Shown here: in pieces, positions 33,513 to 45,633 of the stretch
Layout of the letters: every line of letters begins with the position of its first letter
Numbering within the stretch: position 1 is the first letter of the stretch
NCBI RefSeq assembly: GCF_001642475.1
Contig: NW_019173948.1
Location: 310,001-374,000, forward strand
Source: Fonsecaea monophora
Lineage: Eukaryota; Ascomycota; Eurotiomycetes; Chaetothyriales; Herpotrichiellaceae
Direction: 5' to 3'
DNA length: 64,000 nucleotides
Position numbers and translations under genes: made by a program
The notes under the pieces: generated by a model
Database searches by the model: none
Told to the model about the DNA's origin: nothing
Seen by the model: the letters and a program-made list of their open reading frames with translations, nothing else

Positions 33513-35124
33513 ATGCATCGTCGTTGGTTATCCGTGCCCTTGCTGTCCAGCTGTGTCTCTGCATTCTATCCCTACCATACTGGCGATGGAGGTCATGAAA
33601 ACAACAAGAGGTTCATTCCTTTGGGCATTGAGCCTGTGCACGAAGGGGACTCAGTTCCGGTGACCATCGACATCAAGAAGGCTATGGTGAGTACAAGACT
33701 CGGCAGCGCGCGATCTGGAAGCTGTCTAATCCAGATGATAGGTGAAACGGAACAATCTATTCCCCGTCCTCAACTCGTCTGCCCCCGACGTCCCTAATGC
33801 TATGGCCATTAGCCAAGACGGCTCCGACTACACCTACTTCTCTACCATGAAATTTGGGTCCAAGGGTCAAGAGATGTACATGTTGATTGATAGCGGTTCA
33901 GCTAATACCTGGGTTATGGGCACAAATTGCAAGTCGAATGCATGTCAAATACATAATACATACGGCAGTGAAGATTCGACCACCCTCGAGACAACCACTC
34001 AAACATGGAGCATGACCTATGGCACTGGAGAAGTTGAAGGGGTGGTGGTCAAAGACACGGTGCAGTTGGCCAACTATTCGATAGAGCTGGGCTTCGGCCT
34101 CGCATCTTCAGCGTCGGATGATTTCAATAACTATCCCATGGACGGTATTCTGGGACTTGGACGACCCGCCTCAGACGCATTGGGTTCACCAACAGTCATG
34201 CAGGTATTGGATGATAAAGGCCATTTGTCGTCAAATATCCTGGGCATCCACCTACAACGAAGCTCTGACGGGACCAATGATGGACAAATCACCTTTGGAG
34301 GGATCGACTCGTCCAGATTCAATGGCAAACTGTCATATTCCAAAACAATTAACAGCAACAGCTGGCAGATCAACGCGGACGATGCAGGCGTGGACGGCAA
34401 GTCGGTGCGCTTCAAATCCAAAACCGCCATGATTGACACCGGGACATCGTACATCCTGCTGCCTCCCGACGACGCTGAAGCATTGCATGAACTCATCCCT
34501 GGCAGTGATGCAAGCGGTGAAACCTTCACGATACCTTGTTCCTCTTCAGCCAATGTCTATTTCACCATCTCCGGCGTGAAATACTCGGTATCCCCCAAAG
34601 ACTATGTCGGCAAGCCAACCGGCAGCAGTGGGAGCTGTCAGAGTAACATAATCGGGCACCAGGCGTTTGGGCCGGACGATTGGATTCTAGGGGATGTGTT
34701 TCTCAAGAACGTCTACACAGTCTTGGACTTTGACAATGCGAGGGTCGGGTTCGGCACGAAATCAGGAGCGGGTTCTGCCGGTGACAACACTGCCACCACC
34801 TCTGGCTCGACCTTGTCGGCAACAAGCAGCGCTCGCTCGTCAAGTGCTTCTGCATCGGCCTCGGGCTCCGGCCCAGCATCGAAATCCCAGACGACAATTT
34901 CAACCTCGATAACGTCAAAACCGAGCACGCTGGCTTCTACAGTCGGTGGTGGAGCTCCGTCCGCGTCGTCCACAGGAGCAAGCGACAGCAGCCCCTTCGG
35001 AGAATCCAGCGGCTCAGGTTCTTCTTCCTCTTCTTCATCATCAACCTACACCGCGGCGGACTCCAGAGCCAACCTTCTATTGCCGCTAATCGCATTCGCA
35101 TTCATTGCAGGATTAATTCTATGA
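33513..35124 (+). CDS. GPI-anchored aspartyl protease (yapsin/CtsD-like), 518 aa
   Basis: Two exons, 33513-33686 and 33742-35124, joined in phase 0 over a 55-bp intron. The first about 18 residues (MHRRWLSVPLLSSCVSAFY) form a signal peptide; a short propeptide follows, with a dibasic KR at residue 60-61. The A1 protease fold has both active sites: LIDSGSANTWV (D108) and MIDTGTSYIL (D290), plus the flap tyrosine in MTYGTGEVEG. Cys residues fit the usual disulfides. Residues about 405-495 are a Ser/Thr/Gly-rich stalk. The C-terminal hydrophobic stretch (LLLPLIAFAFIAGLIL) suggests GPI-anchor attachment just before it. Likely role: processing of secreted or wall proteins at the cell surface. Confidence 0.92.
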
Positions 35125-35777
35125 TGAAAGATCCTCCTCTGAACAACAGACATCTTTTTATTGTGTGGGTTTTTTAATGCTGGCCCATGTCGTGCTCCAG
35201 GTTTGATGTTTGATATGTGAAAGAGAATGGGAGAAGGATCTCAGCGAGAGAGAGAGAGGGGGGGGGGAGAACACGAGAGAGAAAGGAACCAATAACCAGG
35301 AACACGAACGAATACACGCCGACTTTTTGCGGCGCATCTATCATCAGCATTCATTGGGAAAACCCCAGGGAGAAGAGACCCGATTGTGTGTCCTACTTAC
35401 TACCCTCACTCAGCATTGTACAGCAGTTTTAGTGTTAATTGTTTAGTTTCTAGAGCTTTTGAAGCGAAAAGACAGGCTACCAGTCCTGCAGAAGAAGGAA
35501 AATCCAAAATGATGGTTTTTCTCTTGTCCAACGAGTTTTGCTCTCTCCAAGTTTTCTCTCAAATAATCTGGTGATAGAGACGCAATGAAGGGATCAAGTT
35601 GCTAGATCCGCAAGGACACTATCACACAAGAGCAGAATTTCCTGAGCCGACTGTTTATCGGTGCCCTGTCTCACAGAGATGAATCTCACCTGCTCCGAGC
35701 CAGATTTAGTCGTCTCGAGCATTTTCAGGTACACGAACAGGGCACCACTCACAGCGAATTTGCCCCTTCTGATTAGC
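35125..35777. other. Intergenic with GA/G-rich run
   Basis: Convergent 3' flanks. A GAGAGA tract running into a nine-G homopolymer lies at about 35246-35268. No gene seen. Confidence 0.5.
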
Positions 35778-36719
35778 TCAAGCGGCGGACATGCCTTTGT
35801 CGACCCTCAACTCGGCGCCATTCACGCCAGGGCCGCCGGCCAAGTACAGAATCGCCCTCGCCATATCTTCCGGCGCACAGTTCCCCACAGAAATCGCCAT
35901 TACCGGCATCACGGTATCCAGGCCGACCTTGTCTGGAACAGAATTACTGTTCTTCATGATTTCCGTGGTCACGCCGCCGGGAAGCAGTACGTTGCATTGA
36001 ATCCCCTCCTTGGCGTACATCCAGGCTGTGTTGCGTGAGAGCCCAAGCAGGGCGTGCTTGGAGGTTGTGTATGCGACTCCGGCGACGCCGCCCCTGATCG
36101 AAGCCACGGACCCGACGTTGACAATGCGGCCCTTCTGTTCTTCGTTCGTCTTGGTCAGGAAGTGGTTGATGCAGGCGCGCATCGTGTTGAAGGGTCCGTT
36201 GACGTTTATGTTCATGACACGATTCCACATCTCGTTAGACACATCGCCGACTCGTTCTAGACAAAGGAGGCCAAGTGTATTAGTTGTCCAGCAGAAACTG
36301 GACCACAGGGGCAAACTCTGTTTGAGAAGGGTGAGCCTCTCTTACCAAACTGGTCCATGATCCCGGCAACGTTGACTAGGACGTCGATAGTGGACCATTT
36401 GTCCAGTACCTGCTTAATTGCTGCATTCACAGAGTCTTCCGAAGAGACGTCACATTTGATTTTGAGCTGTTGTGCGTCGGATGAGGCTGCGGCGTCTGCA
36501 ATGTCTAGTGCTGCGACTTTCGCGCCGTGGTCCAGAAATAATTGAGCTGTTGCTGCGCCAATTCCATTCGATGCCCCAGTCAGGACGATGACCTGGTAAA
36601 TCAAGAGTAGATCAGCATACATGCGGTATCGACACGTTCCTTGCGAAGGGAAATGGTGGTCATGCTTTCATCTTTGGGCACTGGAGCGGTTGGCGTACCT
36701 TGTCCTTGAAATCCCCCAT
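35778..36719 (-). CDS. Short-chain dehydrogenase/reductase, 248 aa
   Basis: Three exons: 36719-36699 (only seven codons), 36592-36346 and 36256-35778. The introns are 106 and 89 bp; phases 0 and 1 fit. The product is a classical SDR: TGASNGIG (residues 12-19) binds NAD(P), VNVAG is the NNAG-like strand, and Ser139, Tyr152 and Lys156 (in GSVASI and YTTSK) make the catalytic triad. After that, LLPGGVTTEIM is the PG motif of the substrate loop. D36 and neighbours after beta-2 (AALDIAD) favour NAD(H) over NADP(H). Oligomeric cytosolic oxidoreductases of this size act on alcohols, sugars or ketones; the substrate is not predictable. Confidence 0.9.
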
Positions 36720-37593
36720 TGTGAGAGGATTGGCAGTGGAAGGTATCGGTGAAGAAGTGCGTCCCAAGACGTTGTTTATGATGAGCACAGCACCTCTCCG
36801 TGCACTTTACAGGACGATCAAGTTGAATGCTCAATGGTATGTGGAACCTCGCCAGATCATTCTATCGTCTGCTTTACGTCTTCGCATTGACGATTAAGGT
36901 AGAGTTGATAAGCAATAGCTAAGCCAGCGAAGCTCAGCATATAGAAGTGGCTCGCCAATTCCGAATGGTCTGAGGTCCGATCAGCATTTCAGGCCCTTTG
37001 GGTTCGGAATCGGAAGTGGTTTGGGGGCCTTGATTGATGCGGGGTCATTATGCACAAGTTGTGACTCGTGAAGGCGAGCTGCATATGTTCCAATTCTCAG
37101 GAAGCTCGCAGTGAGAGGTAGGAAATCTGCTGGGGAAGCAGGACCTTCATGGGTGAAGACTGCGCCCAAAGACCATGGTGGGCCGACGCCAAAGCTGCGA
37201 GGCGGGTTGAAGTGAAAGACTGAGCTGCTGGTATGTATCTTTTGGGAGACAACAACACGCTGCCAGGCCTGCTGCTAGACATGGCCTCTAAAGCACCGTG
37301 GACTGAAAACTGAGGATGCTAATAACATGTAGAGAGTCGATCTTGTCAGTTGATCATGGCGACAACACGGGCCATATACACATTCCGGAAGTGTCATGGT
37401 CGTGTCTTAGTGCTCGTCCGTAGCGGCGGCGCAGACGGACATTGTTGCGCAATCGAGGCACGTGTTGGCTGAGCCTCAACTTGTATCGTGCATGCCTCGT
37501 AAACATCCCAAGGATGACAGTTTCACCCTTCCAACAGAACTCTCGTCGATAAGTCGTTGGATTGGCCGGCAGACGAGATGAAATTGGTGCGAG
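36720..37593. other. Divergent intergenic region, no gene seen
   Basis: Separates the SDR gene (minus) from the AVT-like transporter gene (plus). No recognised motif or gene. Confidence 0.5.
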
Positions 37594-39353
37594 ATGACCG
37601 CAGATGACGAAGATTCTAATGGATCTGTTCACAACCTCGCCAATGGCAAGATCGACGACTACAGGCATCTCCTTGGATCTGCAGAGGACACGCCGGCCTG
37701 GAGTGCAGAGTCTCCTACCGACTCAGTCAACAATGACACTCGACCCCCCTCGCTGAGGCAGTCTTCCCTCTCCCACCCTCGACCCGATGGCACTCCCCGA
37801 ACGACGAACCGAGTGCGGTTCGACATCGACGAGTCATCGAATACCCAAGCTCGAGAAGACTGGGTTGAAGAGGAGGATTACCTCACTTCTCCCTCCCAGC
37901 ATGCTCCTCTATTGACAGACATCACTCCCCCAACCGAGTCTCCCTTTCTCTCCGAATCCTTCCAGCCAGAAGACCACTTGCCCGATGCTAGGCCTAAGAG
38001 TGGAATGCGCAGTGCGTTTATGAACATGGCCAATTCGATCATTGGGGCGGGGATTATAGGCCAGCCGTATGCATTTCGGCAAGCTGGCATGACCATGGGA
38101 ATAATACTGCTGGTATCGCTGACAGTCACGGTGGACTGGACGATTCGTCTGATCGTCATCAACAGCAAACTGTCGGGAGCGGATTCCTTTCAGGCGACCA
38201 TGCAGCATTGCTTTGGGTCCAGTGGGTTGGTCGCCATTTCGGTTGCACAGTGGGCGTTCGCATTTGGCGGCATGATTGCTTTTTGTATAATTGTTGGAGA
38301 CACCATCCCGCATGTTATCGAAGCGTTGATTCCCGGACTGAGGGATATCCCATTTCTATGGCTTCTGACCGACCGAAGAGCCGTCATAGTCCTTTTCATT
38401 CTGACTATCAGCTGGCCGTTGAGTCTTTATAGGGATATCGCAAAGGTGTCTCCCCCCCAATGCGCCCGCCGGGAATAAAGCTAACGGCCGCAGCTCGCAA
38501 AAGCATCTACACTGGCGTTGATCAGCATGATGATCATCATTGTGACGGTTGTCACACAGGGAGCCATAGTCGATTCGGAACTGCGGGGGAGTCTGAAAGG
38601 GCTGCTCTTCGTCAATGATGGATTTTTTCAGGCCGTTGGAGTGATTTCGTTTGGTACGGCCCCTGTACATGTGGTTACCCGCAGCTAATCTGTCTAGCTT
38701 TTGTCTGCCATCATAATTCCCTACTGATCTACGGCTCTCTCAAAACACCTACTCTAGACCGATTTTCCACTGTGACCCATTACAGCACCTTCATCTCCCT
38801 GATTGCCTGCCTAGTCATGGCTCTAGCAGGGTTTCTCACGTTTGGTGACAAGACCAAGGGCAACGTCTTGAACAATTTCCCGTCGCAGGGGCATGTGGTG
38901 GTTCAGATTGCCCGATTGTGTTTTGGGCTCAACATGCTCACCACCCTTCCCCTCGAGTGTTTTGTTTGCAGAGAAGTCATGAACAACTATTGGTTTCCAG
39001 AGGAGCCCTACCAACCCAACCGACATTTGATCTTTAGCAGCGCCCTTGTGGTCAGTGCCATGGCCATCAGCTTGATCACGTGTGACCTGGGGGCCGTTTT
39101 CGAACTGATCGGGGCGACGAGTGCGTGTGCGCTGGCTTACATTCTACCGCCGTTGTGTTATATCAAGCTCAGCACTAGAAGCTGGAAGACGATACCAGCC
39201 GTGGCCTGCATTGTGTTTGGATTTGCGGTCATGGGTGTGAGTTTGGTGCTGGCCATGAAGAAGATGATCAAAAGTGGGTGTTCATTTGGTACCGTCAAGG
39301 TTCACATTGCTGACTAGATTTCCACAGACGAGGGGGAGCCCCATCAGTGTTAG
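37594..39353 (+). CDS. Vacuolar amino-acid transporter (AVT, AAAP family), 537 aa
   Basis: Four exons: 37594-38445, 38494-38653, 38698-39273 and 39328-39353. The introns are 48, 44 and 54 bp and the phases fit (0, 1, 1). The last exon adds only the tail NDEGEPHQC. A long acidic/Ser-rich N-terminus (about 135 residues) precedes 10-11 TM helices. TM1 has SIIGAGIIGQPYAFRQAG, the AAAP family start, and FAFVCHHNSLLIYGSL is the AVT5/6/7-like TM5 block. Family members move neutral or acidic amino acids across the vacuolar membrane, driven by protons. The first donor (GTGTCT) and the third (GTGGGT) are weak, so a run-on reading at the 3' end is possible. Confidence 0.87.
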
Positions 39354-41330
39354 ATTAATAGAGATGATGAAGGCAGACGTCGTTGCAACGGCATCACCAA
39401 CCCTGTTCGATATATAGACCGGAACGAGCAACAGGCAGGTACGTTTTCCTCCTTTAGCAACGGCGGACAGGGGTATCGATTTCAAGTCATCGGCTTATTC
39501 GTCTTTGATAGCATCATACTCTCGAAATGTGATCCAGCCTAAACAAGAATCTGAAATACTATTTTAATTGAGGCAGTTGGTCTCGACGCTCATAGAGAAG
39601 CAATTTTCAGTACAAATGCCCAAAAGTGAGCTGATGCCCATGAAGCAGTGTCCCGGATCATGTACATTCACAGGAAACCGTGGTCACAACCCGCCGGATA
39701 CACCAAAAGCCTGGACAGGTCTTTTTTTGTTTGGATCGTCGCTTTACCGTCGACGACGAGGGTGTCGGCACCGACGGTATCAAACCCCTATGAACAACTC
39801 CTGAGAATCCTTTATCGCGTGGACTGCTTGATAACTTTCCTGAAATTGGATTATGAACGCCTTCGCGATGATCAGTGTGCATGTTGGTCCGCTAAAGGGG
39901 AAGATGTGCTCTCGTGGTCGGTGAGCACAAAAGCCGACAACGGATGAGTCTTTGCTCCATGTCCGTAAATAGAAGCCCGAGCCTCACGAGCCTCAGGGGC
40001 CGCTTACTGACAAGGCTTCCACTAAAATGGTCTCCGAGTCAATCATAGACAAGCTCCTCCGCTCTCCCCGAGACTGCAGAGAGAAATTAAAAGAAAAGGG
40101 AGAATGGGGAATGGAGAATAAAAGGATCTTCGTTGCTTAATTATTATGGGGCTGAAGTCGCGCGATAGAGTGCCACGAGAGCAAAACCTTGAGCAACACG
40201 ACTCAGACGCGGGCCAAAGGTCGTGTATCCGACGGACGCGAAGCGCGCTCTTCCGAAATGACTTGCATACAATTTGCGCTACACTTAGGCACACGTGTGT
40301 GCAGATTAGCGATCGGGTGAGTCGCATAGTGAACGATACTTTGCGCTTCGTCACTGATGCTAGCAGAAATCGCTTATCCGGGCAAGCTGGACAAGCGACG
40401 ATTCTCCCTTATGATAGGGGGTTCCTTGTAGGTGTACGTCGCACGAAGAAAGCGCTTCATCTCTGGTGCTGGGGTTTTGATGGTATGCGACAAGCCCTGA
40501 GACCCTTCCCATGTGGTTCATCACGAGACGGAGCTTGAATGGGGAACTGAAGTGTTTGAGAGCCTGGTCAATATGACGACGAAGGGACGTAGACAGCCTC
40601 TTGCTGGTGCTTGGTGCCACAGTGCCACCTTCAGCCTTGCTCAGGAGTCGGATATCCGATGGCGCTAGCCTCTAAAGGAGTAAAGTGTATACATGGCCTT
40701 GGAAGGATACGCCAATCACGGTTTGCATATTTACCCCCTGGTCCCCTGGATCGGCCCCACCCGCCTCCTGTATTTCTTCTCCTACTCGTGCGACACTCTA
40801 TTCGACTTCTTACTCAACCAACCACGCTTTCTTGGCCGGTCATCGTCTTTGGTTTCATGCTGGATCTGCGCTCGGTTTTGCTCATCCTGGACCATATTCT
40901 GAGTTGGCCTGCGCGAACCGCAACCCTCCGATGACCCTACAATTTCCTGAGAAGACGGCTAATGCTAACGCTTCAGGATGGCAACTCCGCTCGTGAAGAG
41001 CATTTACATGGCCTTCCCTTCCCTTCTGTGCATATTCTGTCTTCTCTGCTTCTTCCATTCCCATCAACTCTCCGTCACTCCTTTGAGCATTTGCTTCAGA
41101 CGTCCTAGAGACGTCAGCCACTCTTTATTCACTTCAGACCTGCTACCGTCACTCATTATCCACAAACACAAATTGATTTTTGTTTTACCAAGCGGGTTGA
41201 ACTCGACATAGAGGATCGCTCAATCCAAGGCAGAAAGAAGTTTTGACAACTTTCCAGAAGACGCGATAGAGAAGAAGAAACTCCTGACGAGACATACGAA
41301 CCCCGTGAAACAATAACGATATACCCCAAA
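39354..41330. other. Intergenic, pyrimidine-rich leader
   Basis: About 2 kb without a convincing gene. Pyrimidine-rich stretches near 41016-41075 and 41150 are typical of fungal promoters and leaders and probably belong to the Ser/Thr-rich protein gene. Confidence 0.5.
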
Positions 41331-42968
41331 ATGCATTTCCAGACCCTAGCACTCGTGGCTTGCTTGACGTTGGCCCAAGCTCGCCCTGACGAGTCCACCT
41401 ATCGACTTCCCAAACGTCAACTCAACGATGTCCTCTCCTTGTTAGGCTTAGGCACGAGCTCGAGCTCGAGCTCGGGCTCGGGCTCGGGCTCAGATTCAGG
41501 CTCAGGCTCAAGCTCAATCTCAAGCTCAGAATGGTCCGACTGGGACGACTGGTCAGAAACCACCACGTCCAGAGCAACCGTCCAAACCTCAACGACCCGT
41601 ACATTGGCACCACCGAGCATAGTGACCAGTACCACTCCCAGCTTCAGCCCAAGTTCCACAACCACCACCACCACTACCACGACATCAAGTCCTAGGGATA
41701 TACCCACTTTCACTCCCACCACGACAACAACAACGACGACAACAACAACGACGACAACGACAACGACAGTGGCGTCTCCTTCAACCACTACTACTACCTC
41801 ATCCTTCAGTCCATTTATTCCAACCTTCACCACCTCATCATCCACTACGACGTCCACCTCGACCACCACCTCGACCTCGACGACTACAACCTCAAGCGTG
41901 GTTATCGATGTGCCCACGACTTTGTCCTCTACCACTACATCCTCCAGCTCGTCGTCTACCACCACTTCGACCGCTACATCCACCATTCCATTTGTTGAGG
42001 TTGCACCGCCCTTGTTGTCATCGACCACAGTATCTGTCAACACAGTTACTGGAGCCATCACCACGACGACAACGACAACGACAACAACGACTCCGGCGAC
42101 AACGACGACGACTGTTGTTGATGATGCAAATAACAACAATGTGGTCGACCCGTTGCCGGTGCCGACTCCATCAACGTCCAGCACTGGCCTCACTGTAGCT
42201 GCTGCGACGGCGGATGTCACCTCTACCGATGTCGCATCGGTTGCTGCAGTTGCCGCCACTACCGACACAGGTATCCCTTGGTCAGCGTGGGCACCATGGA
42301 CGGTGGAAACCAGCACAGCTGGCCAAGAGGTTGCCGCGGTGAGCACCACTGTCGAGGAGACGACCTTTACCTTGACTATGGGGGCTGGAGAGTCAGCGTC
42401 CGTGGTCACGACCACCATGCACCTGACGAGGACTTTGACCCAGACGAGCACGATATACGCCACCCTCAACCTACCATCGCCGACTCCTGCAGACCTCAAC
42501 CAGGTGGCTGCCGCGAGTGTTGATGTGGGTGCCCAAGGTACTACGACCATCACGTTACAGTCTACCGTCACCGAGACAGTCACTGTAGCCCCTGTGCAGA
42601 CTCCTTGCAGTATCCAGTACATTACTGTCACGGAGGTCTCGCAAAGCACCATCACCGTTACGGCCACGCCAACGGTGGCAGTAGCGGCGATTGAAGTGTC
42701 GACTTCGACGACGAGTACCACTACAAGCACTACCAGTACCAGCACGAGTACAAGTACAAGCACGAGCACGAGCACGAGCACCAGAATCAGAATCAGAACC
42801 AGAACCAGCACGAGCAGTACCACGAGCACCACTAGCACCAGCACAAGTACGAGCACGAGCACGAGCACAAGCACCAGCACGTCGACTATCGGCGGCGAGA
42901 TGCGCTTTGTGCGGACGAGCTCTGGATTCACGACCATTTCCAGGTCTGCCACCGCCACGTCGCTGTAG
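41331..42968 (+). CDS. Secreted Ser/Thr-rich low-complexity protein, 545 aa
   Basis: Single exon from ATG 41331. The signal peptide (MHFQTLALVACLTLAQA) is followed by a dibasic LPKR site (residues 28-29) suited to Kex2. Most of the rest is Ser/Thr (poly-Thr, Ser-Gly and Thr-Ser-Thr tracts), with a more mixed middle (residues about 290-450) containing W residues (IPWSAWAPW) and a PCSIQYITVTEV motif. There is no GPI-type hydrophobic C-terminus. Fungal cell-wall or secreted mucin-like proteins look like this and are usually heavily O-mannosylated. The DNA is almost all triplet or hexamer repeats, which also opens a 521-codon shadow frame on the other strand. Confidence 0.75.
   Translation: MHFQTLALVACLTLAQARPDESTYRLPKRQLNDVLSLLGLGTSSSSSSGSGSGSDSGSGSSSISSSEWSDWDDWSETTTSRATVQTSTTRTLAPPSIVTSTTPSFSPSSTTTTTTTTTSSPRDIPTFTPTTTTTTTTTTTTTTTTTVASPSTTTTTSSFSPFIPTFTTSSSTTTSTSTTTSTSTTTTSSVVIDVPTTLSSTTTSSSSSSTTTSTATSTIPFVEVAPPLLSSTTVSVNTVTGAITTTTTTTTTTTPATTTTTVVDDANNNNVVDPLPVPTPSTSSTGLTVAAATADVTSTDVASVAAVAATTDTGIPWSAWAPWTVETSTAGQEVAAVSTTVEETTFTLTMGAGESASVVTTTMHLTRTLTQTSTIYATLNLPSPTPADLNQVAAASVDVGAQGTTTITLQSTVTETVTVAPVQTPCSIQYITVTEVSQSTITVTATPTVAVAAIEVSTSTTSTTTSTTSTSTSTSTSTSTSTSTRIRIRTRTSTSSTTSTTSTSTSTSTSTSTSTSTSTIGGEMRFVRTSSGFTTISRSATATSL
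41455..41530 (+). repeat. Ser/Gly-coding hexamer repeat
   Basis: GAGCTC/GGCTCG/GGCTCA units in tandem code the Ser-Gly tract of the Ser/Thr-rich protein. Confidence 0.8.
41714..41769 (+). repeat. ACGACAACA-type coding repeat
   Basis: A run of ACN threonine codons (ACG/ACA/ACT mix) codes a polythreonine tract of about 17 residues. Confidence 0.8.
42736..42885 (+). repeat. AGCACG-type coding repeat
   Basis: Two blocks of AGCACG/AGTACA hexamers (Ser-Thr) flank an AGAATC/AGAACC block coding Arg-Ile/Arg-Thr, near the C-terminus of the Ser/Thr-rich protein. Confidence 0.85.
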
Positions 42969-44262
42969 CCATGAGAGAACAATACTGGGGAGTCGTCGTG
43001 CGAGCCACACTTCTAACTACGAATGGGGGGTACATGAGCCTTGAGGAATGAAGAAATGGGGAGAGAAAGAGAGAAAAGATGTTGTATTTTGATCGATTGC
43101 TGTACAAAACCAGAACGCATGTGTGAGGCAATTTCTTTATGTTTTTGTTCTTCCAAGAGAAGACTCGGAGGGGAGGGAGGGGGGACGGATAGAGAAAGAT
43201 GGGACAATTGATACCACGAACCTGAGCCCAGATGCCTGTTTGTTTTTTTTTTGGTTTGCAAAATCTTGCCATGACAAACAATCTTGATATGAATTCTCTG
43301 TATATACCCAAAAATTGAAAACTTTGAAAATGTATTCGAGTTTGGAAAATCAAGATGACGACGGGTAGTTGTGAAAATCCCACGTGGATATTCCCATGGA
43401 CCTGTATGACCTCCCAGGACATTGTGGGTACCAGAGAATGAAGCATCCCCCATTGTATTGCCTTGCCTTGGTCATGCTTGTCTCTACGCCGCAAACCAGC
43501 CAAAGCGTCTGCTAAGCTTCCTGGTTGTTTCCCACTGGGCCAAGCTTGTACCAAAAGAACGCCACCACCAAGTCGGCCAGTCGGTTCCTTGCCCCGCATT
43601 GATGATGACGATGACGACGAGGTTCTGGCACTAAACTGTTTTGGGGAGAGATATACGCCAGTAACCTACCCTAGATGGCTAGGTACCATCACACTCACTC
43701 GCTCCTTCCTCCCAAACACTTTTGACACACACGGGCTGAAAACGCTGCTGCTATGACGCACACCACGAGGAAATGACGTCGTCAGATCTTCCCTCAGCAA
43801 CAAGATGAGGATGGAGGGGATCGTCCAATGCCCCTCCAAGACCTAATGGCATCTGCTTCGCTAAGTCGATACCCAACACATGGTTCATGGGGACCCTTTC
43901 AATTGCAAAGGCAAAAGAGGGAAGAGGAGGGGGACGGGTGGGTGTTGGTATTTGATCAACTCCGTAAAAACCAAGTAGGTACTAGTAGGTAGGTATTCAT
44001 ATATTTGTCCGCCTCCCTCTCTACCTCCCCCTCCTTTGGTTGTTTATCATTCAGTCACCACCATACCATACGATCCTCCTGCAATCAGCGATACATGACC
44101 ATCACCATAAGCTGTCCAACAAGACAAGAAATCCTGTCTCCCTTGTGAAAAAATCCTATACTGCACCGCACACCTCACCTAACCTCACCTCAACCTGTGA
44201 GCTATCAAAATACAAGACAATCATACAAGAAATCTGTGCCCCTCCCAAAAACAAAACTGAAG
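42969..44262. other. Intergenic, no gene seen
   Basis: About 1.3 kb. Contains G-rich stretches near 43168-43187, a T run near 43240-43251 and GGTAGGTA repeats near 43975-43995. No supported gene. Confidence 0.5.
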
Positions 44263-45038
44263 ATGGAAACGGCAAAGAACCTTGTCAATCATGTTATGGG
44301 GTATAACAAGGAGGATGTAAGTGTTACAACCCTTTCCCCGCTGGAGGATCTCAATTGACAATGGCTCGGTATAGTCATCAGACAACACCACCCAGTAAGA
44401 GAAGACCCCCCTTTCAACCACATCACTACAATGTCCATCCCTGCCATGGCCGGCTGACTAACTCTTTTATTTTCCATTCCAGCCATCATCTCGCCGGCCA
44501 CCATCACAAGAACGACGCATCCACCAGTGATGACAGCATCACGAGCTCCTCCTCGGCGAGCGAAACTCCCTCGAAGCCCGTCTCGGCAGGAAACAGTGGC
44601 AGCAGTGATCACCACGGCAGCTCCCACAAGGTAGACCGAGTCCAGTCCCCCGAACAAGGTCCCGACCCAGCCCTCGTCGGTGAACCCAACCCCACGGACA
44701 AACTGTCTGGCACCGCCGCCCCAGGAAGCCACAGCGCCGTGTTTGGCTTGACCCCGGACGGCAAAAAGGTCAGTGACACCTCTCATGGTAGCTCGGCCCC
44801 GAAGCCCGCACATAGCACCGAGACGGCCGTGGGTGGTGGCAAGAAGGAAGGAGGAGGTAGCGACACCGGTTCTCGAGCCACGGGGAGCGGCGAGGTGGGC
44901 GAGCAGATGCACAAGGTCGGGGCGGACCAAGGCGCAAAGGGACTGGAGAGGACCGACCCTGCGCCCGAGCCCGCTGGGAGCGACGGCAAGCCAGGCGCAG
45001 GCCTGACGGGTCTCCAACAGGGGAGCGGCAAGGTTTAA
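44263..45038 (+). CDS. Hydrophilic disordered protein with 20-nt microexon, 209 aa
   Basis: Three exons: 44263-44316, 44375-44394 (20 nt) and 44483-45038. Skipping the microexon breaks the frame at once. Including it gives clean phases (0, 2) and the reading SSDNTTHHHLAGHHHKND. The product starts METAKNLVNHVMGYNKED and is rich in Gly, Ser, His, Lys and Asp/Glu, with no hydrophobic core, TM or signal peptide. Its middle carries NPTDKLSGTAAPGSHSAVFG and LTPDGKK. This composition resembles hydrophilin/stress-type proteins of ascomycetes. I do not recognise the specific family, so a stress function is only inference. Confidence 0.7.
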
Positions 45039-45633
45039 AAGCCCGAGGAAGCCTGAGGAAGTTAAAGGGGAGACCTCCCCTTTTTTTCATTGGTATCACA
45101 ATTGGCCGCTTTTCTATTGGTGGGGGGCCTTTCACAATTCGTTGGATGTTTTGCGGGGGGGAGTGTGAGAACGTGTAAACATACATACACACACATACAT
45201 CTACGAGGGTATACGAGGGATATGCTATCCGAGGAGGAATCTGTAGGCACATGTAGGAACATGGTCCCAGAACCACGTAAAGAAGGGAAGAGCGTACGGA
45301 GAACACAGTCCATGCGAATGATACAGAGGAGGACAGAGAATGCGCGTACAAGAACGAGCTCATTAACCACACTCTCTCTTTCCCCCTTATTTCCCAGACT
45401 TAGAAGAAGAAAGGTTTCGGTCCCTATCCTGTCCAGGTACAGACACGTACGGGCTGAAACGTATCACTTGTCGAGGTAAAAGGAACATGGGATGAGATGA
45501 TTTCATGATATCTTTGGTGTTATGCACCGGTTTGTTCTCAGCTCAGCTTAGCTTAACCGTGCCATCTCTATGCATGTCGGCATGCTTTTTCCAGAATCTA
45601 TTTTTTATCCTCCAGAACTGCCAAAAACCCAGC
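45039..45633. other. Convergent intergenic region, no gene seen
   Basis: 3' flanks of the hydrophilic protein gene and of the Rqc1 gene. Short T run near 45080. Nothing else. Confidence 0.5.

Noticed and set aside
40693..40902. 69-codon ATG-started frame MALEGYANHG
   Set aside because: Overlaps other frames of equal length, no splice partner, no recognised motif.
41417..42982. 521-codon Val/Leu-rich frame antisense to the Ser/Thr-rich gene
   Set aside because: Produced by the simple repeats; the plus strand has a signal peptide and Kex2 site, the minus strand only poly-Val.
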